Shown here: positions 8,332-18,862 of the stretch, in pieces
How positions within the stretch are numbered: the first letter of the stretch is position 1
How the letters are laid out: each line of letters opens with the position of its first letter
Assembly: GCF_000347635.1 (NCBI RefSeq)
Contig: NC_020514.1
Coordinates: 2,728,001-2,792,000 of the forward strand
Source: Paraglaciecola psychrophila 170
GTDB taxonomy: Bacteria; Pseudomonadota; Gammaproteobacteria; Enterobacterales; Alteromonadaceae
Reading direction: 5' to 3'
Length of the DNA stretch: 64,000 nucleotides
Program-made: the position numbers and the translations under genes
Notes under the pieces: generated by a model
The model's database searches: none
What the model saw: the letters and a program-made list of their open reading frames with translations, nothing else
Told to the model about the DNA's origin: nothing

Positions 8332-11311
8332 ATGACAGAAGTCGAATTAGTCAAAATATTTAACCTTCAGCCTTTTGGAATTGCTGAGCTTACTCCTTTG
8401 GAAGGCAAATATATTTTCTATAATGAACAAGAGCGTATCCTCAGAAGGCTATCTGTCAGTGAAATTCAATCTGTCTCGATATTTGATCTATTTTCTGGGG
8501 ATGAAAGTGAAAAGCTGAGAACGATTTTTAAAAAATGTGTAGCATCATCTGCAGTTCAGGAATGTTTTTTTAAATATAACAGCGAGAGAAACACATTTCA
8601 AATGAGGTTGGTCAAAGGCGATAATGGAAATATTGTTAGTTCACTCACGGATATTTCCAATCTTCATCACTTGGAAGGACAGCAGTTAATACACAAGGAA
8701 AATATTAAATGTTTAAGCGATGCTGTCTCAGGAGTAAACATTGGTTGTTGGGACTATTATCCTCAAGAAGATCGCATTATTGCGAATGAAACATGGGTAA
8801 TTCAAAAAAAATACAAAGATGAAGATGAAGATGAAGACTTCAGATTAAATACTGAATTATTCTCAGATGTGATTGATGGACCCACAAATTGGGCTTCTAT
8901 TGCTACTCCTGGTGATTTGGAAGCTACAAATAAACTTATTGAAAAACACTTAAGTAAAGAGACAGATGTGTACGATGCCAAGTTTCGAATGAAGTGTGGG
9001 GATAATCAGTGGAGATGGGTTCATGATCTAGGTAGAGTTTCTCTGTGTGATGAAAATGGTTTAGCTATTAGAATGAATGGAGTTCATGCTGATATCACTG
9101 AACGCAAACAAGCCGAATTACGTGAGAAATCCCGCACTCATGTATTGGAGCTAATTACGAAAGGAGAACCGTTGCCAGTTATTTTGGCTGCCATTGTTAA
9201 GGTAGTTGAGCAAGATAACCCAGCCATGTTATGTAGTGTTTTATTACTAGACGATAAAGGAAAACATCTATTAAGTGGCACAGCATCCAGTCTTCCCGAT
9301 TTTTATAATGAAGCGATTCATGGCATAGAGATTGGCGAAGGGGTTGGCTCCTGCGGAACAGCCGCCTTTATTAATCAGCGTGTAATTGTTGATGATATTC
9401 AAACTCATCCTTACTGGGTAGCCTACAAAGAAATAGCAAAAGAGGCAGGGTTGGCCGCATGTTGGTCGGAACCAATACGGTCCACAAAAGGTAAAGTGCT
9501 CGGCACTTTCGCTATTTATCACCGTAACATTAATCATCCAACAGAAGCTGATCTTGCCGTAATTGAACAAACCGCAAATATGGCAAGCATCGCCATTGAA
9601 AAAACAGGCCGAAGAAAAGCTAAAACGCGCTGCCAGCGTGTTCACCCATACCCATGAGGGGATCATAATAACCGATGACTCTGGCAGTATCACTGAAGTC
9701 AACGATGCTTTTAGTAGTATTACTGGCTACGCTCCAGAGGACGTGTTGGGAGAACATCCAAGGATATTTCACTCTGGCCGTCAATCACCAGAATTTTATG
9801 CTGAAATGAGTCATACGCTGCTAACACAAGGCTATTGGCATGGAGAAGTATGGAATTGCCGTAAAAATGGTGAAATCTATCTAGAAAGGCTCACCATTAG
9901 CGCCGAGAAGGATGCTGATGGTCTCTTGCAGCACTACGTATCATTGATAACTGACATTACACTGATGAAAGAACATCATGAGCAACTAGAACGAATGGCT
10001 CATTACGACGTACTCACCAATTTGCCTAACCGTGTATTACTAGCAGACCGTCTAAGCCAATCCATGGTGCAGTGTCAACGTCGCAATCAGTCATTAGCCG
10101 TTGCATTTATGGATTTAGATGGCTTCAAAGCTGTCAATGACCGTCACGGCCATAATGTAGGTGATAAACTACTCATTGAAGTGGCACATCGCATGAATGA
10201 AGCATTACGTGAAGGTGATACGCTGGCACGTATTGGTGGCGATGAATTTATTGTTGTCATCGTTGATTTGGGAAATATCGAAGATAGTGAACCCGTATTA
10301 AAACGACTTCTAAAGGCCGCTTCCGATCCTGTTTATTTAGGTGATGCCGTAATGCAAGTTTCAGCTAGTATAGGTGTAAGCTTTTATCCACAAGACCATG
10401 TAGGTGCAGACCTTCTGATGCGTCACGCCGACCAAGCTATGTATATTGCTAAGCAATCAGGTAAAAACCGGTATCATTTTTTTGATACTGCACAAGATAA
10501 TGCGAGCAAGACGCTTGGGCAAAGCATAGGTGATATCAGTTCCGCGTTGGGAAAATGTGAGTTTGTTCTTCACTATCAACCTAAGGTCAACATGCGCACG
10601 GGTGAAGTGATAGGCGTAGAAGCTTTAATTCGCTGGCAGCATCCTGTTCGGGGTTTAATCCCACCTTTAGAGTTCTTACCCGCTATAGAAGGCCATGCCG
10701 TTAGTCTGGAACTGGGTGAATGGGTTATAGACACCGCATTAACCCAAATAAGCCAGTGGCAAAAAATAGGAGTAAACTTAGCTATCAGCGTCAATATTAG
10801 TGCCTATCAACTACAGCAAGTTAACTTCACAACTCGCTTAGCAGGTTTGTTGGCTGTACATCCCGAAGTGCCCCCGCATTATTTAGAATTGGAAATATTA
10901 GAAACCAGTGCGTTGCATGACATTAGCCAAGTATCGACGACCATGAATACCTGTCATAAACTTGGCGTGTGCTTTGCTTTAGACGACTTTGGAACGGGAT
11001 ATTCCTCACTCACCTATCTAAAGCGCTTACCAGCATACTTGATTAAAATCGACCAGAGTTTCGTCCGAGACATGTTAGAAGATGCAGACGATTTAGCGAT
11101 TGTTGAAGGTGTCGTTGGTTTAGCTAAAGTATTCAGGCGTGATGTAATTGCTGAAGGTGTGGAAACCATCGCTCATGGAGTTGCCCTTTTGCAACTAGGT
11201 TGTGTTTTGGCACAGGGTTACGGCATTGCTCGACCCATGCCTAGTAGTGATATTCCTGAGTGGGTATCTAACTGGAAAGCGGATGACTCTTGGCAAGTTA
11301 ACAAAGGCTAA
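8332..11311 (+). pseudogene. PAS-GAF-PAS-GGDEF-EAL cyclic-di-GMP signalling protein, frameshifted
   Basis: Segment 8332-9657 encodes a PAS-like N-terminus, a PAS/PAC ending in VHADITERKQAE, and a GAF domain (about residues 265-430). Segment 9563-11311 encodes a PAS domain (EGIIITDDSGSITEVNDAF), a GGDEF domain with intact RIGGDEF, and an EAL domain with EAL, DDFGTGYSSL and KIDQSFV intact, so both cyclase and phosphodiesterase signatures are present. The frame changes by +1 at the A6 run 9599-9604: removing one A joins IEK to QAEEKLKRAASVF. The total would be about 990 residues. The second part could also start alone from TTG at 9563. No partner gene lies next to it. Confidence 0.8.
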
Positions 11312-11750
11312 ATGACTTGACCACTGAGCTCCACTAGAAGCGACCTTGTAGAGCATTCAGAGGCACAAACCCATCTAATAGAGGATGTTCCTGAAGATAT
11401 AATTTAGTAGCAAAATACACGGATGTTTTTGTCAGTTCGTATGTCTACTTTGTCGTAAAATCAGTGCTTAACATAACAACCATTCATTCAGTTCCAATAT
11501 TTAAAACTTAGTTTCAAACTTTTATAAACTCGGACACTATTAATACTGCGGTTAATTACTGAACTGAGAAATTCAAAATTAAATAGATTAAACTCCTCTC
11601 TTGTTAACATACTGAATTTATAGCTATATTCGTGTAAATTATAATGTAAATGTAGTAGTGAAATATTATCATTAAACATATCAATATTTAGGGAATTGCT
11701 CTGTACATGAAACTGAAAATTTCACGGTTGTTTTTGGGGCGTTTTTTTCG
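11312..11750. other. About 440-bp intergenic region
   Basis: Very AT-rich. No convincing gene: a 63-codon minus-strand frame at 11488-11679 has no recognisable domain. The last 45 bases hold the probable true start of the TolC gene (see its entry). Confidence 0.45.
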
Positions 11751-13094
11751 ATGATTTTATTGAATATTCCCCCTCTTAATGCAGCTCAAGATGCCACTCA
11801 AGCACCGACAAAGTTGCTTTCATTTTCAGATGCCTGGACATTACTGCAAAAAAGTAATAATTCTTTAGCAGCCCAGCACGCAAATGTTGAGCGCTATAAG
11901 TATTTACAAGAAGGTAAAAAGGACCTTAACTTACCCGCCGTTACATTAGGTGCTAATTACACCCGTTTGAATGACGATATCACATTGTTAGGAAGCCAAA
12001 TTTCAGAGAGCCTTGCAGGCCTCGAATCAACATTTGAAAGTAAAGATGTCTATACCTCCTCTGTTCGTGTGGTTTGGCCCATTTATACTGGGGGGAAAAT
12101 TTCTGCAGCTCAAAATGCTGCAAAAGGTCAATTTAATCAAGCTGAAGCCGAACTTGTCATGGAAACTCAGCATAGATTTGAAGAGCTTAGCCAATATTAT
12201 TTTTCGGTTTTATTGGCTCAAGATGTCCTGAAAACACGACAAAAAGTAGAGACTGGTCTTAAACAGCATCTTGATTTTGCCATAAAGCTTGAAGAGCAAG
12301 GGCAAGTGGCTCACATTGAACGATTGCAAGCAGAGGCTTCCCTAGATAAAGCACAGGTTGATTACAAGAAAGCACAAAAAGATTTGGATATTGCTTCATC
12401 TGCGCTAACTCAAATATTAAATCAAAACGTAGTTGTTTTGCCAAAAGACACACTCTTTATAAATAGTACTCTTCCCAAAATGAGCAGCTTTATTGAAAAA
12501 ACACTTAACACCTATCCTGGTCTAGATATTCTTGACTCCAGAAAGAAACAAGCGAGGAGTTTAATCTCGGCTGAGAAAAGTAAGTATTATCCTGATGTGT
12601 TTTTATTTGGTGATTATAATCTTTACGAAGAAGAGACATTAACAAGTGAGCTAAAACCTGATTGGTTTGTTGGTATAGGCTTAAGCGTGCCACTATTTGA
12701 TAATTCAGGTCGTTCTAATAATGTTAAGGCTGCACACAGTGCTGTTTATCAAGTTCAATATTTAAAGGCACAAGCTCTACAAGATTTAACTGTTCTAGTT
12801 CAAAAAACCTACCTTGAAGCGCAGCAAGCAATTGAAGAAGTGATCGGACTTGATTCTAGTTTAGCATTAGCGAGAGAAAATCTTCGTTTACGCAAAAAAG
12901 GATTCACACAAGGATTGTCTAATTCTCTTGATGTAGTGGATGCTGAACTGAATCAATCGAGTATTAAAACACAACAATCTGTTGCTCGATTTCAATATTT
13001 AACCTCATTAACTAAACTACTTGCGTTAAGTGGTGAGATGAACACTTTTGAGTATTATCAGACTGCAGCGTTACCCACAGACATTCAGGAATAA
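11707..13094 (+). CDS. TolC-family outer-membrane efflux protein; signal peptide split by a -1 shift
   Basis: The uninterrupted frame runs 11751-13094 (447 residues). It shows the TolC pattern of two repeats of long coiled-coil helices with small beta segments (for example VVWPIYTGGKISAAQ and LSVPLFDNSGRSNN). An ATG at 11707 begins MKLKISRLF, and shifting by -1 in the TTTTTGGGG stretch (11731-11739) continues into GAFFSMILLNIPPLNAA, giving a perfect Sec signal peptide that the shorter form lacks. I therefore place the start at 11707 and suspect a one-base loss. It is the outer-membrane channel for the HlyD adaptor and two ABC-2 permeases that follow at 10-20 bp spacing. Confidence 0.8.
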
Positions 13095-13103
13095 ATACAC
13101 ACT

Positions 13104-14079
13104 ATGAAAAAGTTAAAACTTAGCATTATTCTAATATTGGTAGCGTTGTTAATCAGTTGGTTATGTTTTCGATTTTATCGAGCGTATCAACCTCAACCCA
13201 TTCGTCTTCAAGGCCAGATTCAAGCTCAGCAATATAGTATTTCTTCCAAAGTACCTGGCCGCATAGAGCAAGTGCTGGTGCGAAAAGGTGATCAAGTTAA
13301 AAAATCACAACTGATATTTACATTATATAGTCCCGAGATTACAGCGAAGCTAGATCAAGCCATTGCGGGGCAAAAAGCAGCAGGTGCCATGGCAAAAGAA
13401 GCAGAAAAAGGTGCTAGAACCCAAGAAATTCAAGCATCAAAAGATCAATGGTTAAAAGCTAAATCTGCCACCGAATTAATGGAAAAAACCTATCAACGTA
13501 TTAATAATTTATATAAAGATGGGGTCATTGCGGAACAAAAAAGTGACGAAGCGAATACCTCAGCGCCTTGCAGCAAAATATACCGAGAATGCTGCATTTC
13601 AAATGTATCAGTTAACTCAAGAAGGCGCTCGTGAAGAAACCAAATTTGCTGCCCAGCAGAAAGAAATAATGGCGGCCGGTGTGGTAGCAGAAGTACAAGC
13701 TTCCGCAGCCGACACTAAAATAACTAGTTGGTTTGATGGTGAAGTTTCACAGGTATTACTAAACAGCGGAGAACTCGCGCCTCAAGGATTTCCAGTGGTC
13801 ACTGTGATTGATACAAAAGATGCTTGGGCCGTATTAAATGTTCGAGAAGATTTACTCAAGAGCTTCCAAAAAGGCATGCGTTTTATTGCTTATCTGCCTG
13901 CTTTAGATAAAAAAATACCTTTTGAAGTATCACATATTGCCGTAATGGGCGATTTCGCCACTTGGCGTTCAACAGACGCAGCACAAGGGTTTGATTTACG
14001 TACATTTGAAGTGGAAGCAAGGCCTGTCGAGTTAACTGATGATTTACGTATGGGTATGAGTCTGGTAGTAGAACTCTAA
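13104..14079 (+). pseudogene. HlyD-family periplasmic adaptor, frameshifted
   Basis: The first segment (13104-13634) has an N-terminal membrane anchor (residues 5-25), the lipoyl half ISSKVPGRIEQVLVRKGDQVKKSQLIFTL and a coiled-coil. The second (13519-14079) resumes with AAKYTENAAFQMYQLTQEGARE, the second lipoyl half and a beta-barrel ending FEVEARPVELTDDLRMGMSLVVEL. The switch is +1 close to GAAGCGAATACC (13549-13560); dropping one A gives DEAIPQRLAAKYTE. The restored length is about 325 residues, normal for YhiI-like adaptors. It links the inner-membrane permeases downstream to the TolC protein upstream. Confidence 0.75.
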
Positions 14080-14096
14080 AGTAATTTAAGCGGGCA

Positions 14097-15242
14097 ATGG
14101 CGATGAGTTTTCGAGAACAATGGCAAATTTTTTACCAAGATAAGTGGCTGTTATCTTGTCTTACTTGGGTGCCTATTTTATTAGCCCTTTCAATTTGGGC
14201 GATATTTTTTCATGGCAGCGCCCGCAATTTGCCAATCGGTGTTGTTGATTTATCCCATAGTCAATTATCTAGAACAATAACTCGTCAATTAGATGCCAGT
14301 GCCACTCTTGCGGTTATTGGCAACTACTCAGATGTCAGCCAAGCGAAAAACGCCTTGGTCACCGATGAAATATACGGATATGTTGTTATACCTTCGCAGT
14401 TTGAACGAGATATTTATAGAGCTGATGCGCCACAAATATCGGTGTTTTATAATAGCCAATATATTCTAGTCGGCAAGCTCGTTAATTCAGCCATTGTTAG
14501 CGCTGTAAGCACTGCTAATGCTCAAATAGATGTATTAAAATCCCTTGCTGATGGCGACACCACAACCCAAAGTGCTATGGGTAAAGCTGTCACTATTAGA
14601 ACTCAAATTACACCATTATTTAATAAAAACACCAATTATACGCAATTCCTGGTTTCCGCTATTATACCCGCGCTATGGCAAATTTTTATTGTTGCTGGCA
14701 CCGTTTTAATTATCACTGCTAATGTTTCAAACAAAGGCGCTCAGCGCTGGGTAAAGGAAACATCAATAGTGCATATGATTAAAACGTTGGGTTACTATGT
14801 ACCGGTCTTTCTATTGCAAGGTGCACTTTTTTTAGTGTGGTTTTACCAAGGATTTGAGTGGCCCATGCATGGCAGTTTTGTGGTCTTACTTTTTGCTCAG
14901 CTTGTGACATGTGTAGCTTGTATGATCATGGGGGTATTTTTCTATTTTCTAACCTTTGATGCTGCCAGAGCAATCAGCTTAGCTGGCGCATTTACCGCAC
15001 CCAGTTTTGCCTTTATGGGTATAACATTTCCGGTGACCGATATGAATAATGTCTCTCTGATATGGAGAAATTTATTACCTATTAGCCATTATATTGAAGT
15101 ACAAGTCAGCCAGGTTAGTTATGGTGCTTCATGGATTGTGGCATTAACGCAATTACTGCCTATGTTTGGTTATTTATTACCTTTATTATTGACTGTTGTC
15201 TTGATAAAAAGACAGCGTCAAATCAATGAGCTTGCAAAATGA
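14097..15242 (+). CDS. ABC-2-type transporter permease (first of a pair)
   Basis: 381 residues: one N-terminal helix (about 20-38), a 140-residue periplasmic domain (LPIGVVDLSHSQLSRTI...), then five C-terminal helices ending in a basic tail. This is the ABC-2 permease layout of the YhhJ/YbhR type, which normally needs a cytoplasmic ATPase. ATG codons at 14097 and 14103 are both possible starts. It overlaps the next permease by four bases (ATGA). Substrate unknown; a lipophilic compound or envelope component is likely by analogy. Confidence 0.8.
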   Translation: MAMSFREQWQIFYQDKWLLSCLTWVPILLALSIWAIFFHGSARNLPIGVVDLSHSQLSRTITRQLDASATLAVIGNYSDVSQAKNALVTDEIYGYVVIPSQFERDIYRADAPQISVFYNSQYILVGKLVNSAIVSAVSTANAQIDVLKSLADGDTTTQSAMGKAVTIRTQITPLFNKNTNYTQFLVSAIIPALWQIFIVAGTVLIITANVSNKGAQRWVKETSIVHMIKTLGYYVPVFLLQGALFLVWFYQGFEWPMHGSFVVLLFAQLVTCVACMIMGVFFYFLTFDAARAISLAGAFTAPSFAFMGITFPVTDMNNVSLIWRNLLPISHYIEVQVSQVSYGASWIVALTQLLPMFGYLLPLLLTVVLIKRQRQINELAK

Positions 15243-16384
15243 ATATGCTTTCATTAGCCATGCTTGAATTGAAAGCAATAATGACTAATTCTGCGGTGGC
15301 GTTAACTGTGTTTGGTGGCGTAATTTTCTATTCATTTTTATATCCATTGCCATATGCTAATCAGACCCCAAAACAACAAAAGATTAGCATTGTTAATTTG
15401 GATAAAAGCCAAGCAAGTTATCAATTAGAAAGAATGGTTGATGCAACACCACAAGTTAAAGTTCAGCGAAGGGATCATTCAATTGATGCTGCAAAGGATG
15501 CCCTATTAACTCATAACAATAACGGTATTAGCGGCATTCTTGTTATTCCTGAGGATTTTTACAAAGATTTTTTACTTGGAAAAAGCCCGGTGTTGGCTTA
15601 TGTTGGCGACGCCTCTTTTTTTTTAGTGTACGGCACAATAATAGAGGGATTAGCTAATGCTGGAGGCACACTGGCGGCAGAAATCAAGGTATCTCATTTA
15701 CTAACAGAAGATGTGCCTCTGACTTACGCAGTTAACAATATATCTTCCGTAAAATTAAACATGAAGCCAACGTTTAACGCCGGTATGGGTTACATTCAAT
15801 ATGTTGTACCGGCAGTATTTGTGCTCATCCTGCAACAAACCTTAGCCATGGCTGCAGGGTTAATGGGTGGGTCACAAAAGTCAGGTCAAGGCTATTGGCG
15901 TCGATATAGTCCACTTAAAGTTTTTGCTATACGCACCTTTATTTTAGGCAGTATTTATGTCCTTTTAAGCTTGTATTATTTTGGTGTCAGCTTTGAAATG
16001 TATGGTGTAAATCGGTTGGCAGATATATCCACTATATTTGCTATTTTAATCCCCTTTTTACTCTCTAGTTGTTTTATTGGCATATGGTTAGGAGCGATTC
16101 TACCGAGACGAGAATTAGTTACATTTTTTGTACTAATAAGCTCAATGCCCCTTATATTTTCTGCGGGTGTTATTTGGCCACTTGAAATTATCCCAAGCCC
16201 TATTATCTGGATAACATCACTGTTTCCAAGCACAGCTGCTATTCAAGCTTTTGTACATGCTAATCAAATGGGCGCGTCACTCCAGCAAATAATAGACAAA
16301 GTGTTATTGTTATGGGGTTTAACGTTTCTATGGGGAGGTTTAGCGTTTCTATCGTTTAAACGTTCAATAAGTCGAACTAATTAA
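15239..16384 (+). CDS. ABC-2-type transporter permease (second of a pair)
   Basis: Also 381 residues and with the same topology: N-terminal helix (residues 15-35), large periplasmic loop (ISIVNLDKSQASYQLERM...), and six helices from about residue 180. It shares the layout of the preceding permease, so the two probably form a heterodimer arisen by duplication. No ATP-binding subunit follows: the next gene, on the other strand, is a CBS-domain protein. The operon order TolC-HlyD-permease-permease is complete except for energy coupling. Confidence 0.8.
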   Translation: MNMLSLAMLELKAIMTNSAVALTVFGGVIFYSFLYPLPYANQTPKQQKISIVNLDKSQASYQLERMVDATPQVKVQRRDHSIDAAKDALLTHNNNGISGILVIPEDFYKDFLLGKSPVLAYVGDASFFLVYGTIIEGLANAGGTLAAEIKVSHLLTEDVPLTYAVNNISSVKLNMKPTFNAGMGYIQYVVPAVFVLILQQTLAMAAGLMGGSQKSGQGYWRRYSPLKVFAIRTFILGSIYVLLSLYYFGVSFEMYGVNRLADISTIFAILIPFLLSSCFIGIWLGAILPRRELVTFFVLISSMPLIFSAGVIWPLEIIPSPIIWITSLFPSTAAIQAFVHANQMGASLQQIIDKVLLLWGLTFLWGGLAFLSFKRSISRTN

Positions 16385-16568
16385 ATAACATTTTAAGTAT
16401 CAAAATTCAAACTGTTAACAACTACCTTCACCTCAAGTTTTATTTACTATCCTTTAAAAGTAACAATACAGAGCATTCAATTTGTGAAACTAGATCAGGT
16501 ATATATTTTAAACTATTTGAAATTCGCGGTTCAAAAGACTCACCAACCTGGGCGTCAATCTTTAAAGA

Positions 16569-17027
16569 CTACAACATTATCTTCGATTCGGTATTCTCAT
16601 TAATCAGTTCGTTACAGAGTAATTTTACCTGTTCACTAAACTCCTCTGACAGTATTGCCAATGAATCTTCAATGCAAAAAACACCCACTAGTACACCGTT
16701 TACGTTGACAACCGGAGCACGTCTAACGCCATAATAACGTAGGTATTTCAGTGCCTCTTCAACATCATGGGTTTCGGTGACGCAGATTAACTCACTGGTC
16801 AAAATGTCTTCAGCTTTTAATACCGCTGGATCTATTTTCGCAGCAAGCACTTCAAGTACCAAATCACGATCGGTAATTAAGCCCTGAGGCCTCATTTCAC
16901 CATTATTATTATCCACTACCACAACTGAGCCAACATGTTGTTCTCGCATAATTCTAGCAACGTCTAACACCGAGTCTTGATGTAAAACATATATAAAATT
17001 TCTTGAACATATTTCTCCAACATTCAT
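16569..17027 (-). CDS. Tandem CBS-domain protein
   Basis: Two CBS motifs fill the protein: SRNFIYVLHQDSVLDVARIMREQHVGSVVVVD...GLITDRDLVLEVL and SELICVTETHDVEEALKYLRYYGVRRAPVVNVNGVLVGVFCIED. CBS pairs bind adenosine nucleotides and act as energy or redox sensors. I chose the ATG at 17027 (MNVGEICSRN), which has GGA eight bases upstream, over the ATG at 17051. An FNR-type box (TTGAT-N4-GTCAA) lies 58 bp upstream of this start. Neighbours are oxygen-related (Usp, b561, FixK, FixLJ), so it probably belongs to the same low-oxygen response. Confidence 0.85.
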   Translation of the reverse strand: MNVGEICSRNFIYVLHQDSVLDVARIMREQHVGSVVVVDNNNGEMRPQGLITDRDLVLEVLAAKIDPAVLKAEDILTSELICVTETHDVEEALKYLRYYGVRRAPVVNVNGVLVGVFCIEDSLAILSEEFSEQVKLLCNELINENTESKIML

Positions 17028-17084
17028 GTTGTTGTTCCAGCAATAAAACATGAAATAATAGTAGGCTATTTTAATGGGCTACTA

Positions 17085-17098
17085 TTGATTTGGGTCAA
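17085..17098. promoter_or_regulatory. FNR/FixK-type box upstream of the CBS gene
   Basis: TTGATTTGGGTCAA matches the TTGAT-N4-ATCAA consensus except for one base (GTCAA), a variant common in ANR/DNR sites. It is centred about 64 bp from the CBS start codon. The FixK-like protein at 21624-22370 keeps the E-xx-SR recognition residues that read TTGAT. Confidence 0.55.
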
Positions 17099-17400
17099 AT
17101 AAAAGAATGGGTTTGAGGGTGCTAAAATTACAAGATGTGTTCTACCCCCATCGATATTTTATTATGCAGTGAGCGTTTCGCCTTTAGTGTTTATTTGTAG
17201 ATTAAAGATTGAAGGAAATTAATGTGTGTGGGTATTAGTCTTATCATATATTGATACAGATCGACTATTCAGCATTTTAAGGATGAAATATATACTTATA
17301 AAACATCTATGATTAGCCAACTCATACTTGTTGCGGATCACATCCAAATGCCCCCCAAAAGTTTCTGCTATTTATTCCAAAACCGAGCTACTCAAAAAGT

Positions 17401-17600
17401 CGTAAAGAAGCATTACCATGGCAAAAACCTAACCTTATCTGTGATGATCCAGCCACAGAGAATAAGTTAGAAGCAATAATAGTCAATAGCGCTTATGTGT
17501 CGGCCATTCGTAAATTACATTTTGTGCTCAGAGCCCGGCATTGGTGGCTTTTCCAGGTGGATATGGACCCTTGATCATAGCTATGGATATGAAAATCTAC
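17401..17600 (+). pseudogene. LOG-family (COG1611, lysine-decarboxylase-like) fragment
   Basis: No intact gene lies here, but translating from 17401 gives RKEALPWQKPNLICDD..., then SAIRKLHFVLRAR. After a -1 step at CCCGGCA (17534-17540) it continues as ALVAFPGGYGPL. The RKxHF...RAxALVAFPGGxGT block is the signature of LOG-like nucleotide-binding proteins. Adding back one G joins the two parts exactly. The part after GGYG, including the expected TxxE, is missing where the convergent rhodanese gene ends at 17597, and the N-terminal half is not evident upstream. It is a truncated, decayed gene. Confidence 0.6.
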
Positions 17601-17953
17601 TGTGAGTACTGGGCCATGTTAAGTACTTCTTCCATTCGACAAGTGATGACATTCACATTTGTATAACCCATTCTGGCCAATTGTTCCGCTGCTAACGTAG
17701 CACGTAGCGATGAAGCACAATGCAAATAGATTGGACGTTCTGGGTCTTTTTCAATTTCTAATATTTTCATTTCAAGCACCCCTCGGGGAATATTGATAGC
17801 GCCAACAGCAGGGGAAGCAAAGTGTTCAGCTGACTCTCTAACATCTATCAGTAAACCGTGGTTTTGACTGATTTCTTGGGCTGCTTTTTTTGCGGTTAAA
17901 AGTTGTACGTTTTGTTTCGCTTGCTGAAGCAACTGCGGAAGTGTTTTTAGCAT
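17597..17953 (-). CDS. Single-domain rhodanese
   Basis: 118 residues: a short N-terminal helix, then one rhodanese domain with GLLIDVRESAEHFASPAVGAINIPRGVLEMKI and the active-site loop HCASSLRAT, whose Cys would carry the persulfide sulfur. It lies 28 bp downstream of the truncated RND adaptor, on the same strand as the ArsR-type regulator 2 kb upstream. Rhodaneses with BigR/YgaV-type ArsR repressors handle sulfide and persulfide, so a sulfur-detoxification role is likely. Confidence 0.85.
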   Translation of the reverse strand: MLKTLPQLLQQAKQNVQLLTAKKAAQEISQNHGLLIDVRESAEHFASPAVGAINIPRGVLEMKILEIEKDPERPIYLHCASSLRATLAAEQLARMGYTNVNVITCRMEEVLNMAQYSQ

Positions 17954-17981
17954 AATAAATTCCTGAAAGTTTATATATTCT

Positions 17982-18821
17982 TTAATTAGCGCTCAAAGCC
18001 AGTATGTCACCTGAATTGAGACCCGAAACAATTTCTACCTGATTAAGTTGATATTTTCCTAACTGCACAAAGCGTCGGCTTAAATTGCCATCTTTTAATA
18101 ACCACACCATATCAAGTTGGCCAAAACTTTTCACATAATCCACTGGGACCGACAATACCTCTTTAGTGCCATCTTTTATTAACATTCTGGCAAACATGCC
18201 AGGCCTTAGATTAGAATCAAATTCTATTCCTGCTTTCACCAAAAATGAGCGTGCATTAGGATCGGCGGCAGGCACAATCTCAACAATAATGGCATTAATC
18301 TCTTTACCTAAAGAGTCTACCTTAACTGTTATTTTTCGACCTATATCGAGCTGGGTTGCCAATGATTCACGAACATCAGCTTCAATTTGTAGGGTTAATG
18401 GGTCGTACAAAGACAAAAGCAATTGGCCTGGTGATGCCATATTTCCTGGTTCAGCAGATCTCTCAACCACTACGCCTGAAAAAGGTAAGTTTATTTTACT
18501 ATATTCAAGGGCAGTTTGTGCCGCTTGTTTGCGTTGATTTGCTGCCACCAGTTCTGATCCATAACGCCTAAAATTTGTCACCGCCACATCAAGTTCACTT
18601 TGTGAGACTAAGCCTTTTTCTTTTAGTGTTTGAGCGCGTTCAAAATTGACCTTTGTTACAGTTAACATGGCTTGTGAAGCATCTACCATAGCGATTGATT
18701 GAGCTAGCTGTGCTTTTAGCCCCTCGCTTTCAAGCGTAACCAGTAACTGACCTTTTTGTACGTTGTTCCCTGCCCTTACATGAATGTTTTTAATTCGAGC
18801 CAAGATTTGGCTGGATAACAA
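17982..18821 (-). pseudogene. RND/HlyD periplasmic adaptor lacking its N-terminus
   Basis: 279 residues cover the lipoyl halves (HVRAGNNVQKGQLLVTLES; KINLPFSGVVVERSAEPGNMASPGQLLLSLYD), the hairpin between them, and the beta-barrel and proximal domains. There is no signal peptide. The frame stays open upstream to a TGA at 18888-18890, reading VESIQAGIKAREATLLSSQ, which belongs to the family, but the first 40-60 residues are missing. Directly upstream the RND gene stops after only its first few hundred residues. A deletion that removed most of the RND gene and the start of this one explains both. Translation from TTG at 18821 is unlikely to give an exported protein. Confidence 0.7.
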
Positions 18822-18862
18822 GGTCGCTTCTCTCGCTTTAATACCAGCCTGAATCGATTCTA

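Noticed and set aside
11488..11679. 63-codon minus-strand frame in the gap before the TolC gene, with a faint resemblance to an OmpR-type winged helix
   Set aside because: No convincing motif, no ribosome site, and composition typical of AT-rich noncoding DNA.
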